From an uncultured Paracoccaceae bacterium (lineage in GTDB: Bacteria > Pseudomonadota > Alphaproteobacteria > Rhodobacterales > Rhodobacteraceae), in assembly GCA_947503925.1 (NCBI GenBank), contig CANNFQ010000004.1, positions 248,001 through 312,000 on the forward strand: a stretch of DNA of 64,000 nucleotides, written 5' to 3'. Position numbers and translations under genes: made by a program. The stretch's first letter is position 1. Each line of letters begins with the position of its first letter. A model generated the notes under the pieces. It was not told the DNA's origin. It saw only the letters and a program-made list of their open reading frames with translations, and searched no databases. Of the stretch, positions 1 to 7,666 are shown piece by piece.

Positions 1-894
1 CTCCCCCTCGCGTCGCCACCAGTCGCAGACCCGCATGAACACACGTTCGCCAGTTGGCCCCTGACCAAGGAAAGGTCTGACGTTGATGCCTGTCACGGAT
101 GGCCAGCCGCCTGAACAGCAATAGTTTCCTTCACCAAAGCGGGTGAAATGCTTGGTCAACCCTTTGCTTTTGGTCCCTCCTGCCCAGCCTTCAAACTGGG
201 ATTCGAACGGAACCTGGAATGATGCAAATTTTTCCATTCCGATGAACGACCCGAAGGCGCCCGGCCCGTACCACATCATATTGTCGTGCCAGTAGGGGCG
301 CCATGCTTCGTCGGCAGTGGCAAGTTGCCCCAACATATCCGTCACGATTTGATAGCTTTTCCGTCCTTCTGCCGGGTCGGATTTTTCCGTGATAATCCCG
401 TCATGGGTCGCTGGCCCTGCTATCATGCCGGTGTAGCCGCGCGACAGCCCCGGTCCGATTGCAATCGGCCACTGGCAGCAGGCGATCATCAATTCGGGTA
501 TGTCAAAGAAAACGTAGCTCTCTACCACTTGGCCATTTTCGAAGCGATGAAATTCACCGAACCGCAGATAGCAGAGTTCCTGCGTTGCGCGGATGCCAAG
601 CCAGTTTTGGCAGAACCGTCCTGCGTAATACCCGGTTGCGCTGATCCATGACTGATCATCATATCGACCAGCCATAACGATGTCATCGCGACGATAAAGG
701 CCATCGAAGGCCTGTTGGAGCGATGCGAGGACATCGCGTTGGAATGCCGCAGCCCCCTGGACCGAGTTATAGGGATGCACCACGTTGATGGTGCTTTCCG
801 GGTGATAGAATGCTGTGGTCGCTTTGGAAAAGTCGCCGGGGTGTCGTTGTGCGTTTGAATATGCGAGATAGCGCGCACGATCGTGTGCAGACAT
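1..894 (-). CDS. Tandem SnoaL-like (NTF2-fold) protein, truncated by window edge
   Basis: The reading frame is open from an ATG at 892-894 to the window edge, giving 298 residues with no stop, so the C-terminus is missing. An AAGGA ribosome site lies just upstream. Two similar segments (about residues 5-145 and 180-298) have the aromatic-rich pattern of SnoaL-like polyketide cyclase/ester cyclase domains of the NTF2 fold, for example YWHDNMMWYGPG in the second. Such proteins bind small ligands in a conical pocket; some are cyclases or hydrolases, many are uncharacterised. No substrate can be inferred. There is no signal peptide, so it is probably cytoplasmic. Confidence 0.75.
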   Translation of the reverse strand, partial: MSAHDRARYLAYSNAQRHPGDFSKATTAFYHPESTINVVHPYNSVQGAAAFQRDVLASLQQAFDGLYRRDDIVMAGRYDDQSWISATGYYAGRFCQNWLGIRATQELCYLRFGEFHRFENGQVVESYVFFDIPELMIACCQWPIAIGPGLSRGYTGMIAGPATHDGIITEKSDPAEGRKSYQIVTDMLGQLATADEAWRPYWHDNMMWYGPGAFGSFIGMEKFASFQVPFESQFEGWAGGTKSKGLTKHFTRFGEGNYCCSGGWPSVTGINVRPFLGQGPTGERVFMRVCDWWRREGE

Positions 895-1259
895 GTTTAT
901 TCCTTCTCATATTGCTTGGGTCGTTTGATGTAGTCAGCAGTATGAGAACGAAGGACCTGCGCGCATTCTGGCAAATGGTATCCGTCCGGGCCGTTTTGCC
1001 CGAACGGCCGTCAGGTTGAGAACAGCCTTACAACATTTGGCTCGCATGGATTGCGCGCGTGCGGAACACATATCATGTTTCTACTATGCTACCGCAGGAT
1101 TAGAAAGCGATGATGGGGCCTTTGGTGTGCTGCTGGGTTCCAAAGGCTGCAAGGTTCGGGCGGCTTCGAATATCAATACGCAGCCCCAAGTTCACCAAGA
1201 ATTAAGGCTTGTCTCGTTCACTGCGCCTATCTGCACAGTGCCGCGACAAGGGCGATATC
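895..1259. other. Intergenic region, 365 bp, no gene recognised
   Basis: Open frames here look random in composition and lack ribosome sites. The region is upstream of both the SnoaL-like gene (left, minus) and a small exported protein (right, plus), so it should hold divergent promoters, but no convincing -35/-10 pair was seen. One inverted repeat stands out: GGCCGTT at 989-995 and AACGGCC at 1003-1009 with a 7-nt spacer. It could be an operator or a weak hairpin. Confidence 0.5.
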
Positions 1260-1547
1260 ATGCATAACTATGTCACTTTGGTTTTTTTGGTATGTGCTGG
1301 CACATCTGTTGCGGCGCAGGATACCGCTGATCTGATTGCTGTTGCGGAGGGGCAGGGCGCCTGTGGCCCGTTTGGCGTTGCAACGGCGGTTCTGGGTGCG
1401 GATGGTGCGTTGCGCGTTACTTGCAATGACGATGCGACCGCTTTCGTGCCCCTGTTGGGCGGGCTTGCGCCGGTGCTGGGCCTTGGTGCTGCGGCGACGG
1501 TTGCGGCGGCCCTTGCAGGCGGTAATGCCACACCCGATACGCGGTAG
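1260..1547 (+). CDS. Small exported hypothetical protein
   Basis: 95 residues from an ATG at 1260, preceded by an AAGG sequence. An upstream in-frame start at 1209 would spoil the signal peptide. Residues 1-19 form a typical Sec signal ending SVAAQ. The mature part has two cysteines that could form a disulfide and ends in a glycine/alanine-rich hydrophobic stretch (about 65-87) that could be a membrane segment or aggregation-prone tail. It is convergent with the next gene, 3 bp apart. I do not recognise a family. Exported small proteins are common beside polysaccharide loci, but a link is only inference. Confidence 0.6.
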   Translation: MHNYVTLVFLVCAGTSVAAQDTADLIAVAEGQGACGPFGVATAVLGADGALRVTCNDDATAFVPLLGGLAPVLGLGAAATVAAALAGGNATPDTR

Positions 1548-1550
1548 CCC

Positions 1551-2015
1551 TTAGCAGGTCTGATACCCCATGGCGATCAACTGGGCGCCGCTGATACGTT
1601 TGTAGCCCGAAATAATGTGCCGTGCGTCACGCAGGAACCAGTCCTTGAGCGCGGCATTATAGTGATTGGCCATGACATTTGACCAGTGATCGAATTCTGA
1701 GGGGGGCAATGCCCGGCCATGTCGGCTGGGCCCATGAAACCCGAAAGATGTATTTGGGCTGACGCATACATCATCCACCCCAAGGTACATTGTGCAAGAT
1801 GAGTAACAGATGCGACCCCGCAGCTCGATCCGGGTGCTTTTTGCGTTTATTGCCGCAATTTCGACAGCGCGCGCGCCGATAAAGCCGCCCCGATCATTCT
1901 GGATCACCCGGATTGCGGGCGTGTCTGCCACCGTCTGCACCGCACAAATCGTCAGCATGACGGCCGTCAGCAACGCATGGCCGTGCGGGATCACCCGGCA
2001 TAAGGCATGTCTCAT
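1551..2015 (-). CDS. Exported ClpP-fold-like hypothetical protein (COG3904-like)
   Basis: 154 residues with a signal peptide ending near residue 30 (cut near VADTP). The segment RGRICYSSCTMYLGV followed by CVSPNTSFGFHGP resembles the SAC-x-L and G-x-H block of periplasmic ClpP/crotonase-fold proteins in COG3904, in which a serine sits next to the cysteine. The protein is short for the family and lacks a second recognisable catalytic block, so activity is doubtful. Four cysteines suggest an oxidised, extracytoplasmic protein. A 7-bp inverted repeat lies 20 bp upstream of the start. The ribosome site is weak. Confidence 0.55.
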   Translation of the reverse strand: MRHALCRVIPHGHALLTAVMLTICAVQTVADTPAIRVIQNDRGGFIGARAVEIAAINAKSTRIELRGRICYSSCTMYLGVDDVCVSPNTSFGFHGPSRHGRALPPSEFDHWSNVMANHYNAALKDWFLRDARHIISGYKRISGAQLIAMGYQTC

Positions 2016-2035
2016 TATTGTTTCTCACTCTACCC

Positions 2036-2055
2036 AATCGCGCGGATACGCGATT
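2036..2055. promoter_or_regulatory. Inverted repeat upstream of the ClpP-like gene
   Basis: AATCGCG at 2036-2042 and CGCGATT at 2049-2055 are perfect 7-bp arms around a 6-nt spacer. The site lies 20 bp upstream of the start codon at 2015, a position typical of a repressor operator. The regulator is unknown. Confidence 0.35.
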
Positions 2056-2229
2056 CCCACCCCCCAGAGAAACAGCAGTGGCGTTAAGGAATTCTTGCCC
2101 GTCGGATTTGTCGTGCATTCATCTAAAAGTGTATCGATTTTATAAAAACACGCATGACGTGTTTTCATTAAGCCATTTTTCGAAAATTTATCTGAAATTG
2201 CGCAAATACCGGCTTTCTGGCCGCTTCGA

Positions 2230-2245
2230 TTAAGAACTCTTTAAC
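2230..2245 (+). promoter_or_regulatory. Full CtrA-binding motif upstream of the polysaccharide/spike operon
   Basis: The sequence is TTAA, seven bases, TTAAC: an exact match to the CtrA consensus TTAA-N7-TTAAC known from Caulobacter and used in Rhodobacterales. It lies 79 bp upstream of the priming sugar transferase start at 2324, in an AT-rich stretch. A second perfect copy is found at the other promoter region of the same locus (9737-9752). Confidence 0.65.
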
Positions 2246-2264
2246 TGCGTACATTACAGCTTTC

Positions 2265-2272
2265 TTAACCAT
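2265..2272 (+). promoter_or_regulatory. Short CtrA-type motif TTAACCAT
   Basis: An exact copy of the 8-base CtrA motif TTAACCAT reported for Caulobacter, 19 bp downstream of the full CtrA box. The pair may be a composite promoter element. Its orientation and spacing relative to a transcription start are unknown. Confidence 0.4.
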
Positions 2273-2323
2273 ACAGGGTCGTAAGTCACTGTAAAGTCGT
2301 TAACTTTTGGGAAGGTTGTGACG

Positions 2324-2983
2324 ATGCTGGATTATCATGCAGGTGTTTGGGAGGTCGAAGACGGCCTGCCAGAAGAACAGGAATTTTGCGGTCAGGGACA
2401 GACTCGACACATCGCCAAAACCTGTTCAGACCGTGTGACCGCATTGCTGTTGCTGTGCCTTTTGGTGCCGATCGCGCTGATCCTGACATTGCTGAACCCG
2501 CTTATGAACCGAGGCCCGCTATGGTTCGTGCAGCGCCGCATGGGGTATCGGTGTCAGCCTTTCTGGGCGATCAAGTTCCGCACAATGACAACCGGAGCCG
2601 GGGCGGAGCGCGGTGCATTTGATGCGCTGGAACATGACCGGATCACAGGGCTTGGCCGTTTTCTGCGCAAGACCCGGATTGATGAGTTGCCGCAAATCAT
2701 CAATGTACTGCGCGGCGACATGAGCCTGATCGGCCCACGCCCGGATGCCTATGATCACGCGCGGGTCTATTTGCAGGCCGTGCCCGGTTACCGTGCCCGC
2801 CATGAGGTGATGCCCGGCATCAGCGGATTGGCCCAGACCGAGATCGGTTATGTCGATGGGTTGGAGGGTGTGCGCCGCAAGGTAGCCGCTGATTTGCATT
2901 ACATTGCCAATGCCACATTGCGCATGGATCTGTGGATTGTCTGGCGTACCTTGATTGTTGTCCTGACCCGGAAAGGTGCCTGA
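2324..2983 (+). CDS. Polyprenyl-phosphate sugar-1-phosphate transferase (WcaJ/ExoY type)
   Basis: 219 residues. It starts polysaccharide repeat units by moving a sugar phosphate from a nucleotide sugar to undecaprenyl phosphate at the inner membrane. Visible features: one membrane helix (about 38-58), KFRTM (84-88), the acidic catalytic DELPQ block (120-124), and GDMSLIGPRP (131-140). It is the short, single-helix form, without the four-helix N-terminus of full WcaJ. The ATG at 2324 is preferred over a GTG at 2318 because the GGGAAGG ribosome site at 2309-2315 is correctly spaced only for 2324. It heads a run of same-strand genes (spike pair, YjbH, YjbF) behind a CtrA box. Confidence 0.9.
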   Translation: MLDYHAGVWEVEDGLPEEQEFCGQGQTRHIAKTCSDRVTALLLLCLLVPIALILTLLNPLMNRGPLWFVQRRMGYRCQPFWAIKFRTMTTGAGAERGAFDALEHDRITGLGRFLRKTRIDELPQIINVLRGDMSLIGPRPDAYDHARVYLQAVPGYRARHEVMPGISGLAQTEIGYVDGLEGVRRKVAADLHYIANATLRMDLWIVWRTLIVVLTRKGA

Positions 2984-3088
2984 GCCAGCGGTGTTGCCCG
3001 CCCCCGCGACCGCACCGCACGCTGCCCCAAGTGATCAGTAAGTTGTGCCGACTACACATTGGTTTCAATCTATTCTCTGGAGAAGCCA

Positions 3089-3346
3089 ATGACTGACCCG
3101 TTTGATTCTGACTACGTAAACCTGACCTCACCCGCTGTCGCCCATTACAACATTGTCCCGTCCGACAGTGAAGATCTGCCGACCCGGCCGCGCGCGATTT
3201 ATGTCAATACATCCGGCACAGCCGTTCTGCGCGACAATGACGGGGTGAATGCCAGCTATGAACTAGCTGCAGGTACGGTGCTGACGTTACGCGCTGTCAG
3301 GGTCCTTTCGACCGGCACCACGGCCCAGCTGATCGCGTGGTACTGA
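3089..3346 (+). CDS. ghsA: GTA head-spike base protein (Rcc01079/GhsA family)
   Basis: 85 residues from ATG 3089 with a GGAGAAG ribosome site. The pattern DPFDSDYVNLTSPA, PSDSEDLPTRPRAIYV, LAAGTVLTLRAVRVLSTGTTA matches the small spike-base family typified by Rcc01079 of Rhodobacter capsulatus, where GhsA and GhsB build fibres on the head of gene transfer agent particles and aid binding to capsule. It is 3 bp from the next gene, the probable fibre. Related short proteins also occur in tailed phages, so a prophage remnant is an alternative, but no other phage gene is near. The family call is from memory of the sequence pattern. Confidence 0.72.
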   Translation: MTDPFDSDYVNLTSPAVAHYNIVPSDSEDLPTRPRAIYVNTSGTAVLRDNDGVNASYELAAGTVLTLRAVRVLSTGTTAQLIAWY

Positions 3347-3349
3347 TCC

Positions 3350-4960
3350 ATGATCGGTCTGGAGCTTTCCCCCCGTCAGGGGCAAAGAACAGGTGCGCCA
3401 TTGCCTTTGGCCGCCTTCTTTGCCTCTGGCGGGGGCCAGTCAGTGGCGCTGGCTGAAGGTGTGGGGAACAATCTGTCCGTCTGGACGGAAATTGGCCCTC
3501 GTCACGCGGCCTGGATGCGCTTTGATGGCGCAGACGCGACCACCCGTTATTCCTGGCGCGAAACGCTAGTGATGGAATTGCGCAATATCTACACGGTTGG
3601 TGAAATGGCGCTGTTCGGGTCGTGGTCCCAATTGCAGTCTTCGGGGTCCGGTCTGTCCGGCAGCTATACCGGAAACCGCGCCGTCAGCACGTCGTCATTG
3701 ACGGCCTCTGCGTCAGTGACCGTGGATCGTGTCGCCCCTTATGATGTCTGGATCCACTACACAGGCCGCACCAATGGCGGTTATTGCCGTGTTGATATTG
3801 ATGGCTCTCAGGCCTTGGTGAATGAAATTGATGATCCTGCCGGACTGGGGTTCAAGGCGTTTCCCACCTATTCCGCCGTGGATCTGCAACGCCGTCGTTC
3901 GGTCAAGGTGGCGAGCGGATTGACCGGCCCGCATGACATTACCTTTGCCTGTGCTGGTGTCGCCAGCCCCGGTGGTAATGCGATCCTGATCGAAGCGGTC
4001 GCGATTACGGGCGCATTGTCCGATCCGCGTATTCTGCCCCCACTTTGGCAGCCCGGAACCGACTATGAAATGGGGGATGAGGTGCAGTCAGGCGGTATCT
4101 TCTATTCCGCCCGCGGCAGCGGTCAGAGCGGCAATGACGGCCCCACGCATTCGGGTGGTATTGCATCTGACGGCGCTCTGGACTGGCGTGCTGATGACCG
4201 GTCCACCTATCCGATTTTTGTTGCTGTCGACTATCCGTCAGAGCGCGAATATGCGGCCCGGGTTGATGTCAGCGGCAGTGCGACGGAAATTGGCGGCCAA
4301 ACCCATGGCAATGAGGTGTTGCAAAGCCAGACGATCACACTGGATGGTCAACCCTGGGTGCCATCAACGACTGGCAATGGGCTGAGCATCGGTGCCCAGA
4401 TCGAGTTTGTTGAGACGTTGCAATGGCAGACCGGCACAGGAACCCCGATTGCCGATTGCCAATTGACCCGCAGCGTCGCCCCGGGTGCGATCACCCATGG
4501 CACGACTTTGTCCGGTCTTGGCCCGGTTGCAGCCTTTGAATGGCTGTATGCCGGTATGGTGCCGATGGTGGGCTGGGATGGCGAAAACCGCAGTAGTGTT
4601 GTTGCCACACTTGAACTGCCGGGCAGCACCCCCGTGACGCTGGCTGACTATGAGGGTGTTAACCCCCCCAACCTGAACTTTGCAGATGCGCAGCGTATCG
4701 GGATCACCGCCCCGCTGGATGTCGGTACGTTGATTTATGGCCACGAGGCTGGCCCGCTGGCCATTTCTGACAATGTGGTTAACCAATTCGATACCTTTCT
4801 GCGTCCAAATCTGAATGCCACTGCAAGTGGTGGCAGTCTTGATTGGCAGGCGAAGGCCTATGTCACGGGTAACGCGGTTGGTGGTCTGGCGCTTGGCGGT
4901 GGTGATACGCTGGGCTTTTTCAGCCGCCACGTCTTGCGCATGGACATGGCCGCGTCATAG
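3350..4960 (+). CDS. ghsB: Probable GTA head-spike fibre (Rcc01080/GhsB-like)
   Basis: 536 residues without a signal peptide, starting 3 bp after ghsA, consistent with translational coupling since no strong ribosome site is seen. Residues about 115-222 look like a beta-sandwich. Residues 233-281 carry a W-x-P-G-x-x-Y-x-x-G-D-x-V pattern, then FYSARGSGQSG, P-T-H and SDGALDW, a motif resembling CBM5/12-like modules seen in phage tail and fibre proteins. The remainder is beta-rich. In R. capsulatus the GhsA/GhsB spike contacts the capsular polysaccharide receptor, and its genes lie outside the main GTA cluster near capsule genes. Here too the neighbours are polysaccharide genes. Identity as GhsB rests partly on linkage to ghsA. 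Confidence 0.62.
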   Translation: MIGLELSPRQGQRTGAPLPLAAFFASGGGQSVALAEGVGNNLSVWTEIGPRHAAWMRFDGADATTRYSWRETLVMELRNIYTVGEMALFGSWSQLQSSGSGLSGSYTGNRAVSTSSLTASASVTVDRVAPYDVWIHYTGRTNGGYCRVDIDGSQALVNEIDDPAGLGFKAFPTYSAVDLQRRRSVKVASGLTGPHDITFACAGVASPGGNAILIEAVAITGALSDPRILPPLWQPGTDYEMGDEVQSGGIFYSARGSGQSGNDGPTHSGGIASDGALDWRADDRSTYPIFVAVDYPSEREYAARVDVSGSATEIGGQTHGNEVLQSQTITLDGQPWVPSTTGNGLSIGAQIEFVETLQWQTGTGTPIADCQLTRSVAPGAITHGTTLSGLGPVAAFEWLYAGMVPMVGWDGENRSSVVATLELPGSTPVTLADYEGVNPPNLNFADAQRIGITAPLDVGTLIYGHEAGPLAISDNVVNQFDTFLRPNLNATASGGSLDWQAKAYVTGNAVGGLALGGGDTLGFFSRHVLRMDMAAS

Positions 4961-5018
4961 CCGCCCGCGCGACCTGTTGCCGCCCGGGCTCCAGAACGGG
5001 ACCGGGCGGAATGCGGGG

Positions 5019-7076
5019 ATGGTCATGCGTGTTGTTGCGGCGATTGCGGTTTTAGTTGGTCATCTTTGGTCGGGGCAGGCCGCCGCGCACGACCTGCCAC
5101 CGGGCTACAATAATTTTGGCGTGCCGGGGTTTATTGAAACACCCAATGCCCATTCCGCCCCTGATGCCGATCTGGCGTTTTCTTTTAGCCGATTTGCGGG
5201 CCAGACCCGCAGCACCCTGACGTTTCAGGCGTCGCCCCGTCTGTCGGCCAGTTTCCGTTATGCGGCAATTGACAATGTGCGCAGCCCGAACGGGGTCGTC
5301 TATGACGATGTGCTGGATCGCAGTTTTTCGCTGCGCTACCGCCTGTCGGATGAAACGGATTATCTGCCCGCCCTCGCCGTGGGATTGGATGATTTCGCAG
5401 GCACCGGCATTTACAGTGCCGAATACCTGGTTGCGACCAAGGCGCTGAACCCCTCCCTTTCGTTGACCGCTGGTATCGGCTGGGGCCGGTTGGCGGGTGT
5501 GGGTGGTTTTGACAATCCACTGGGTGGGCGTTTCACGGACAGATCAAAACAGGATGTCGGACAAGGTGGTGCCCTGCGGGGGAATAATCTGTTTAAGGGT
5601 GATGCCGCATTTTTTGGCGGCATCGATTGGCAATTGACCGATCAGTTGGGCCTTGTGGCGGAATATTCATCTGATGCGCTGGATTATCAGGACAGTGGTA
5701 ACTTTGATCGTCGGTCACCCGTGAATGTCGCCCTGCGATATGCGCCGCGCGACGATGTTCAGATATCGGCCCAATATCTTCATGGCAGTACCCTTGCGGC
5801 GCATTTTGCCTATGTCGTCAATCCCGCAACCTCGCCATCTGGCGGTGGATATGCACCCGGCCCGGTTCCTGTTGTGCCGCTGCGGGCGGTTGCGCCATCT
5901 GATACTGCGATTGCCGCGAAATTGGCGGATGAGGGGCTGCGTCTGCATGCCATATCCCGACATCCGGGCCGGATCCGTGTTGAAGTTGTTAATCTGACCT
6001 ACCGCGCCCCGGCGCAAGCCATTGGTCGAACAGCCCGCGTGCTTGCAGCACATGCGCCTGCCGATCTGCGCTATTTTGATATTGCGTTGGTGGCACAGGG
6101 CGTGGCTGGACCTGTCATGCGTTTGAGCCGGGCTGACATGACACAGTATGAGTTTGCATTGGAAGGGGCGGCGACACTGCTGAGTACCACGCAGATTGAT
6201 GCCCCCGCGACGCGACCGATGCCTGTGGCTCAACCGATTTTCAACTGGGGGATCAGCCCTTACATCACCCCCAATATTTTTGATCCTGATGATCCGCTGC
6301 GGGCGGATATTGGGCTTGCCCTTGATGCGTCATGGTCGCCCGTACCCGGCGTCGTGATAGCGGGCACGCTGCGCCAGCGGGTGGCCGGTAACCTAGATCA
6401 GGCGACACGTATGTCGGATTCAGTGCTGCCGCGTGTGCGTAGTGAATTCGCCCTTTATGACCGCGAGGGCGATCTTGACCTGATTGACCTGACTGCCGCT
6501 TGGTATGCACAGCCCAGCCCCGCTGTCACGACACGGCTGACAGTGGGTCTGTTGGAGGAGATGTTTGGCGGCGTGTCCGCAGAGCTGCTCTGGAGTCCCG
6601 ACGACATCCAGTTGGCCTTTGGGCTGGAGCTGAACCATGTTTGGCAACGTGGCTTTGAAAGCGACCTTGGTTTTCGCGACTATGACGTGACGACCGGGCA
6701 TGGTTCGATCTATTGGGACATGGGGGCGGGGTATCACACCCGCCTTGATGCGGGCCGCTATCTGGCTGGTGATTGGGGCAGCACAATTGCTTTGTCGCGT
6801 GAATTTCGTAATGGCTGGTCCGTGGGCGCGTTTGCAACATTCACTGATGTCTCTTTCGAAGATTTTGGCGAAGGGTCATTCGATAAAGGCATCACAATCA
6901 GCGTGCCGGTGTCGTGGCTGTCGGGCCGCCCATCGCGTGACAGTGTTGATCGCACGATCAGGCCAGTGACCCGCGATGGTGGTGCCCGATTGCATGTTGA
7001 AGGGCGGCTACATGACCTGACCAGAGAGCTTGGCGCAGATGCGATCAGGGGCAGTTGGGGAAGGGTATGGCGATGA
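5019..7076 (+). CDS. yjbH: YjbH-family outer-membrane polysaccharide protein
   Basis: 685 residues from ATG 5019 (a second ATG at 5025 is possible). A signal peptide ends near residue 23 (QAAAH). The mature N-terminus has GVPGFIETPNAHSAPD, the hallmark start of the YjbH/DUF940 family, followed by a long beta-rich region of alternating aromatic and polar residues typical of outer-membrane barrels. YjbH-type proteins are thought to form outer-membrane secretion pores for exopolysaccharide with the YjbF lipoprotein. No Wza-type export protein is present in the window, so this may be the export route. It shares an ATGA overlap with yjbF. Confidence 0.85.
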   Translation: MVMRVVAAIAVLVGHLWSGQAAAHDLPPGYNNFGVPGFIETPNAHSAPDADLAFSFSRFAGQTRSTLTFQASPRLSASFRYAAIDNVRSPNGVVYDDVLDRSFSLRYRLSDETDYLPALAVGLDDFAGTGIYSAEYLVATKALNPSLSLTAGIGWGRLAGVGGFDNPLGGRFTDRSKQDVGQGGALRGNNLFKGDAAFFGGIDWQLTDQLGLVAEYSSDALDYQDSGNFDRRSPVNVALRYAPRDDVQISAQYLHGSTLAAHFAYVVNPATSPSGGGYAPGPVPVVPLRAVAPSDTAIAAKLADEGLRLHAISRHPGRIRVEVVNLTYRAPAQAIGRTARVLAAHAPADLRYFDIALVAQGVAGPVMRLSRADMTQYEFALEGAATLLSTTQIDAPATRPMPVAQPIFNWGISPYITPNIFDPDDPLRADIGLALDASWSPVPGVVIAGTLRQRVAGNLDQATRMSDSVLPRVRSEFALYDREGDLDLIDLTAAWYAQPSPAVTTRLTVGLLEEMFGGVSAELLWSPDDIQLAFGLELNHVWQRGFESDLGFRDYDVTTGHGSIYWDMGAGYHTRLDAGRYLAGDWGSTIALSREFRNGWSVGAFATFTDVSFEDFGEGSFDKGITISVPVSWLSGRPSRDSVDRTIRPVTRDGGARLHVEGRLHDLTRELGADAIRGSWGRVWR

Positions 7077-7666
7077 GGTATCTGGTGGTCTGCCTTGCTC
7101 TGCTGGTCGGGTGCGCATCTGGAACTAATCAGGAAGTCGGCCGCATCCGCGCCGCACTGACCCCGGCGCGGATTGCGGCAATCGATGTGCCGATGGTTCT
7201 GGTTGAGGCACCCGATATCGGTGTCGCTGCAACCTTGTTGCAGGTGGGCCGAAACGGGGACGTGATCACGTGGCAGACCCGGGATGGTGTGCAATTGTCG
7301 GTGCGTGCAGGGGTGATCGTGGCCACCCGTGGTTTTGGTCATGATGTGATGTCGTCGGATACGAGCGGCGTGCAACGCGCGCTTGCCAGCCGCGCTGGAA
7401 CTCATCGGCGGGTCTGGTCCGAACCTGATGGTGATTTCGGGTTGGTGTTTCGTTATGTGGATTGCGTGATGGGTATTGTGGGCCGCCACCGGAATGATGG
7501 CCTGGCTGGTCCGCCAATGGTCACGCGGCTGCGCGAGGTTTGCGATGGCCCAGATGGCACGATCCGCAATTGGTATGATGTTGGCCCCGATGGTTTTATC
7601 TGGGCATCATCACAATGGGTGACCCCGCAGATCGGATCGTTGCAGGTGACTGTCGTAAAACGCTAG
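7073..7666 (+). CDS. yjbF: YjbF/GfcB-family outer-membrane lipoprotein
   Basis: 197 residues. ATG 7073 overlaps the yjbH stop (ATGA) and has an AAGG ribosome site 8 bp upstream, preferred over ATG 7067. The lipobox LLVGC places the lipid-modified cysteine at residue 14. The core pattern TWQTRDGVQLSVRAGVIVAT followed by RGFGHDVMSSD is diagnostic for YjbF/GfcB. These lipoproteins work with YjbH in polysaccharide export. yjbE and yjbG of the E. coli yjbEFGH operon were not seen. The gene converges with wzc, with a 4-bp overlap of ends. Confidence 0.85.
   Translation: MRYLVVCLALLVGCASGTNQEVGRIRAALTPARIAAIDVPMVLVEAPDIGVAATLLQVGRNGDVITWQTRDGVQLSVRAGVIVATRGFGHDVMSSDTSGVQRALASRAGTHRRVWSEPDGDFGLVFRYVDCVMGIVGRHRNDGLAGPPMVTRLREVCDGPDGTIRNWYDVGPDGFIWASSQWVTPQIGSLQVTVVKR

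Noticed and set aside
522..878. 118-codon open frame on the minus strand overlapping the SnoaL-like gene
   Set aside because: It is a shadow in another frame of the long SnoaL-like frame that runs off the window edge, which has the ribosome site and recognisable domains.
1016..1267. Open frame of 83 codons on the plus strand before the small exported protein
   Set aside because: No ribosome site, unbiased composition and overlap with the next real start; it looks like chance.
3089..4960. Prophage or tail-fibre remnant
   Set aside because: No integrase, capsid, portal, terminase or tail genes nearby; the GTA spike explanation fits the pair better.
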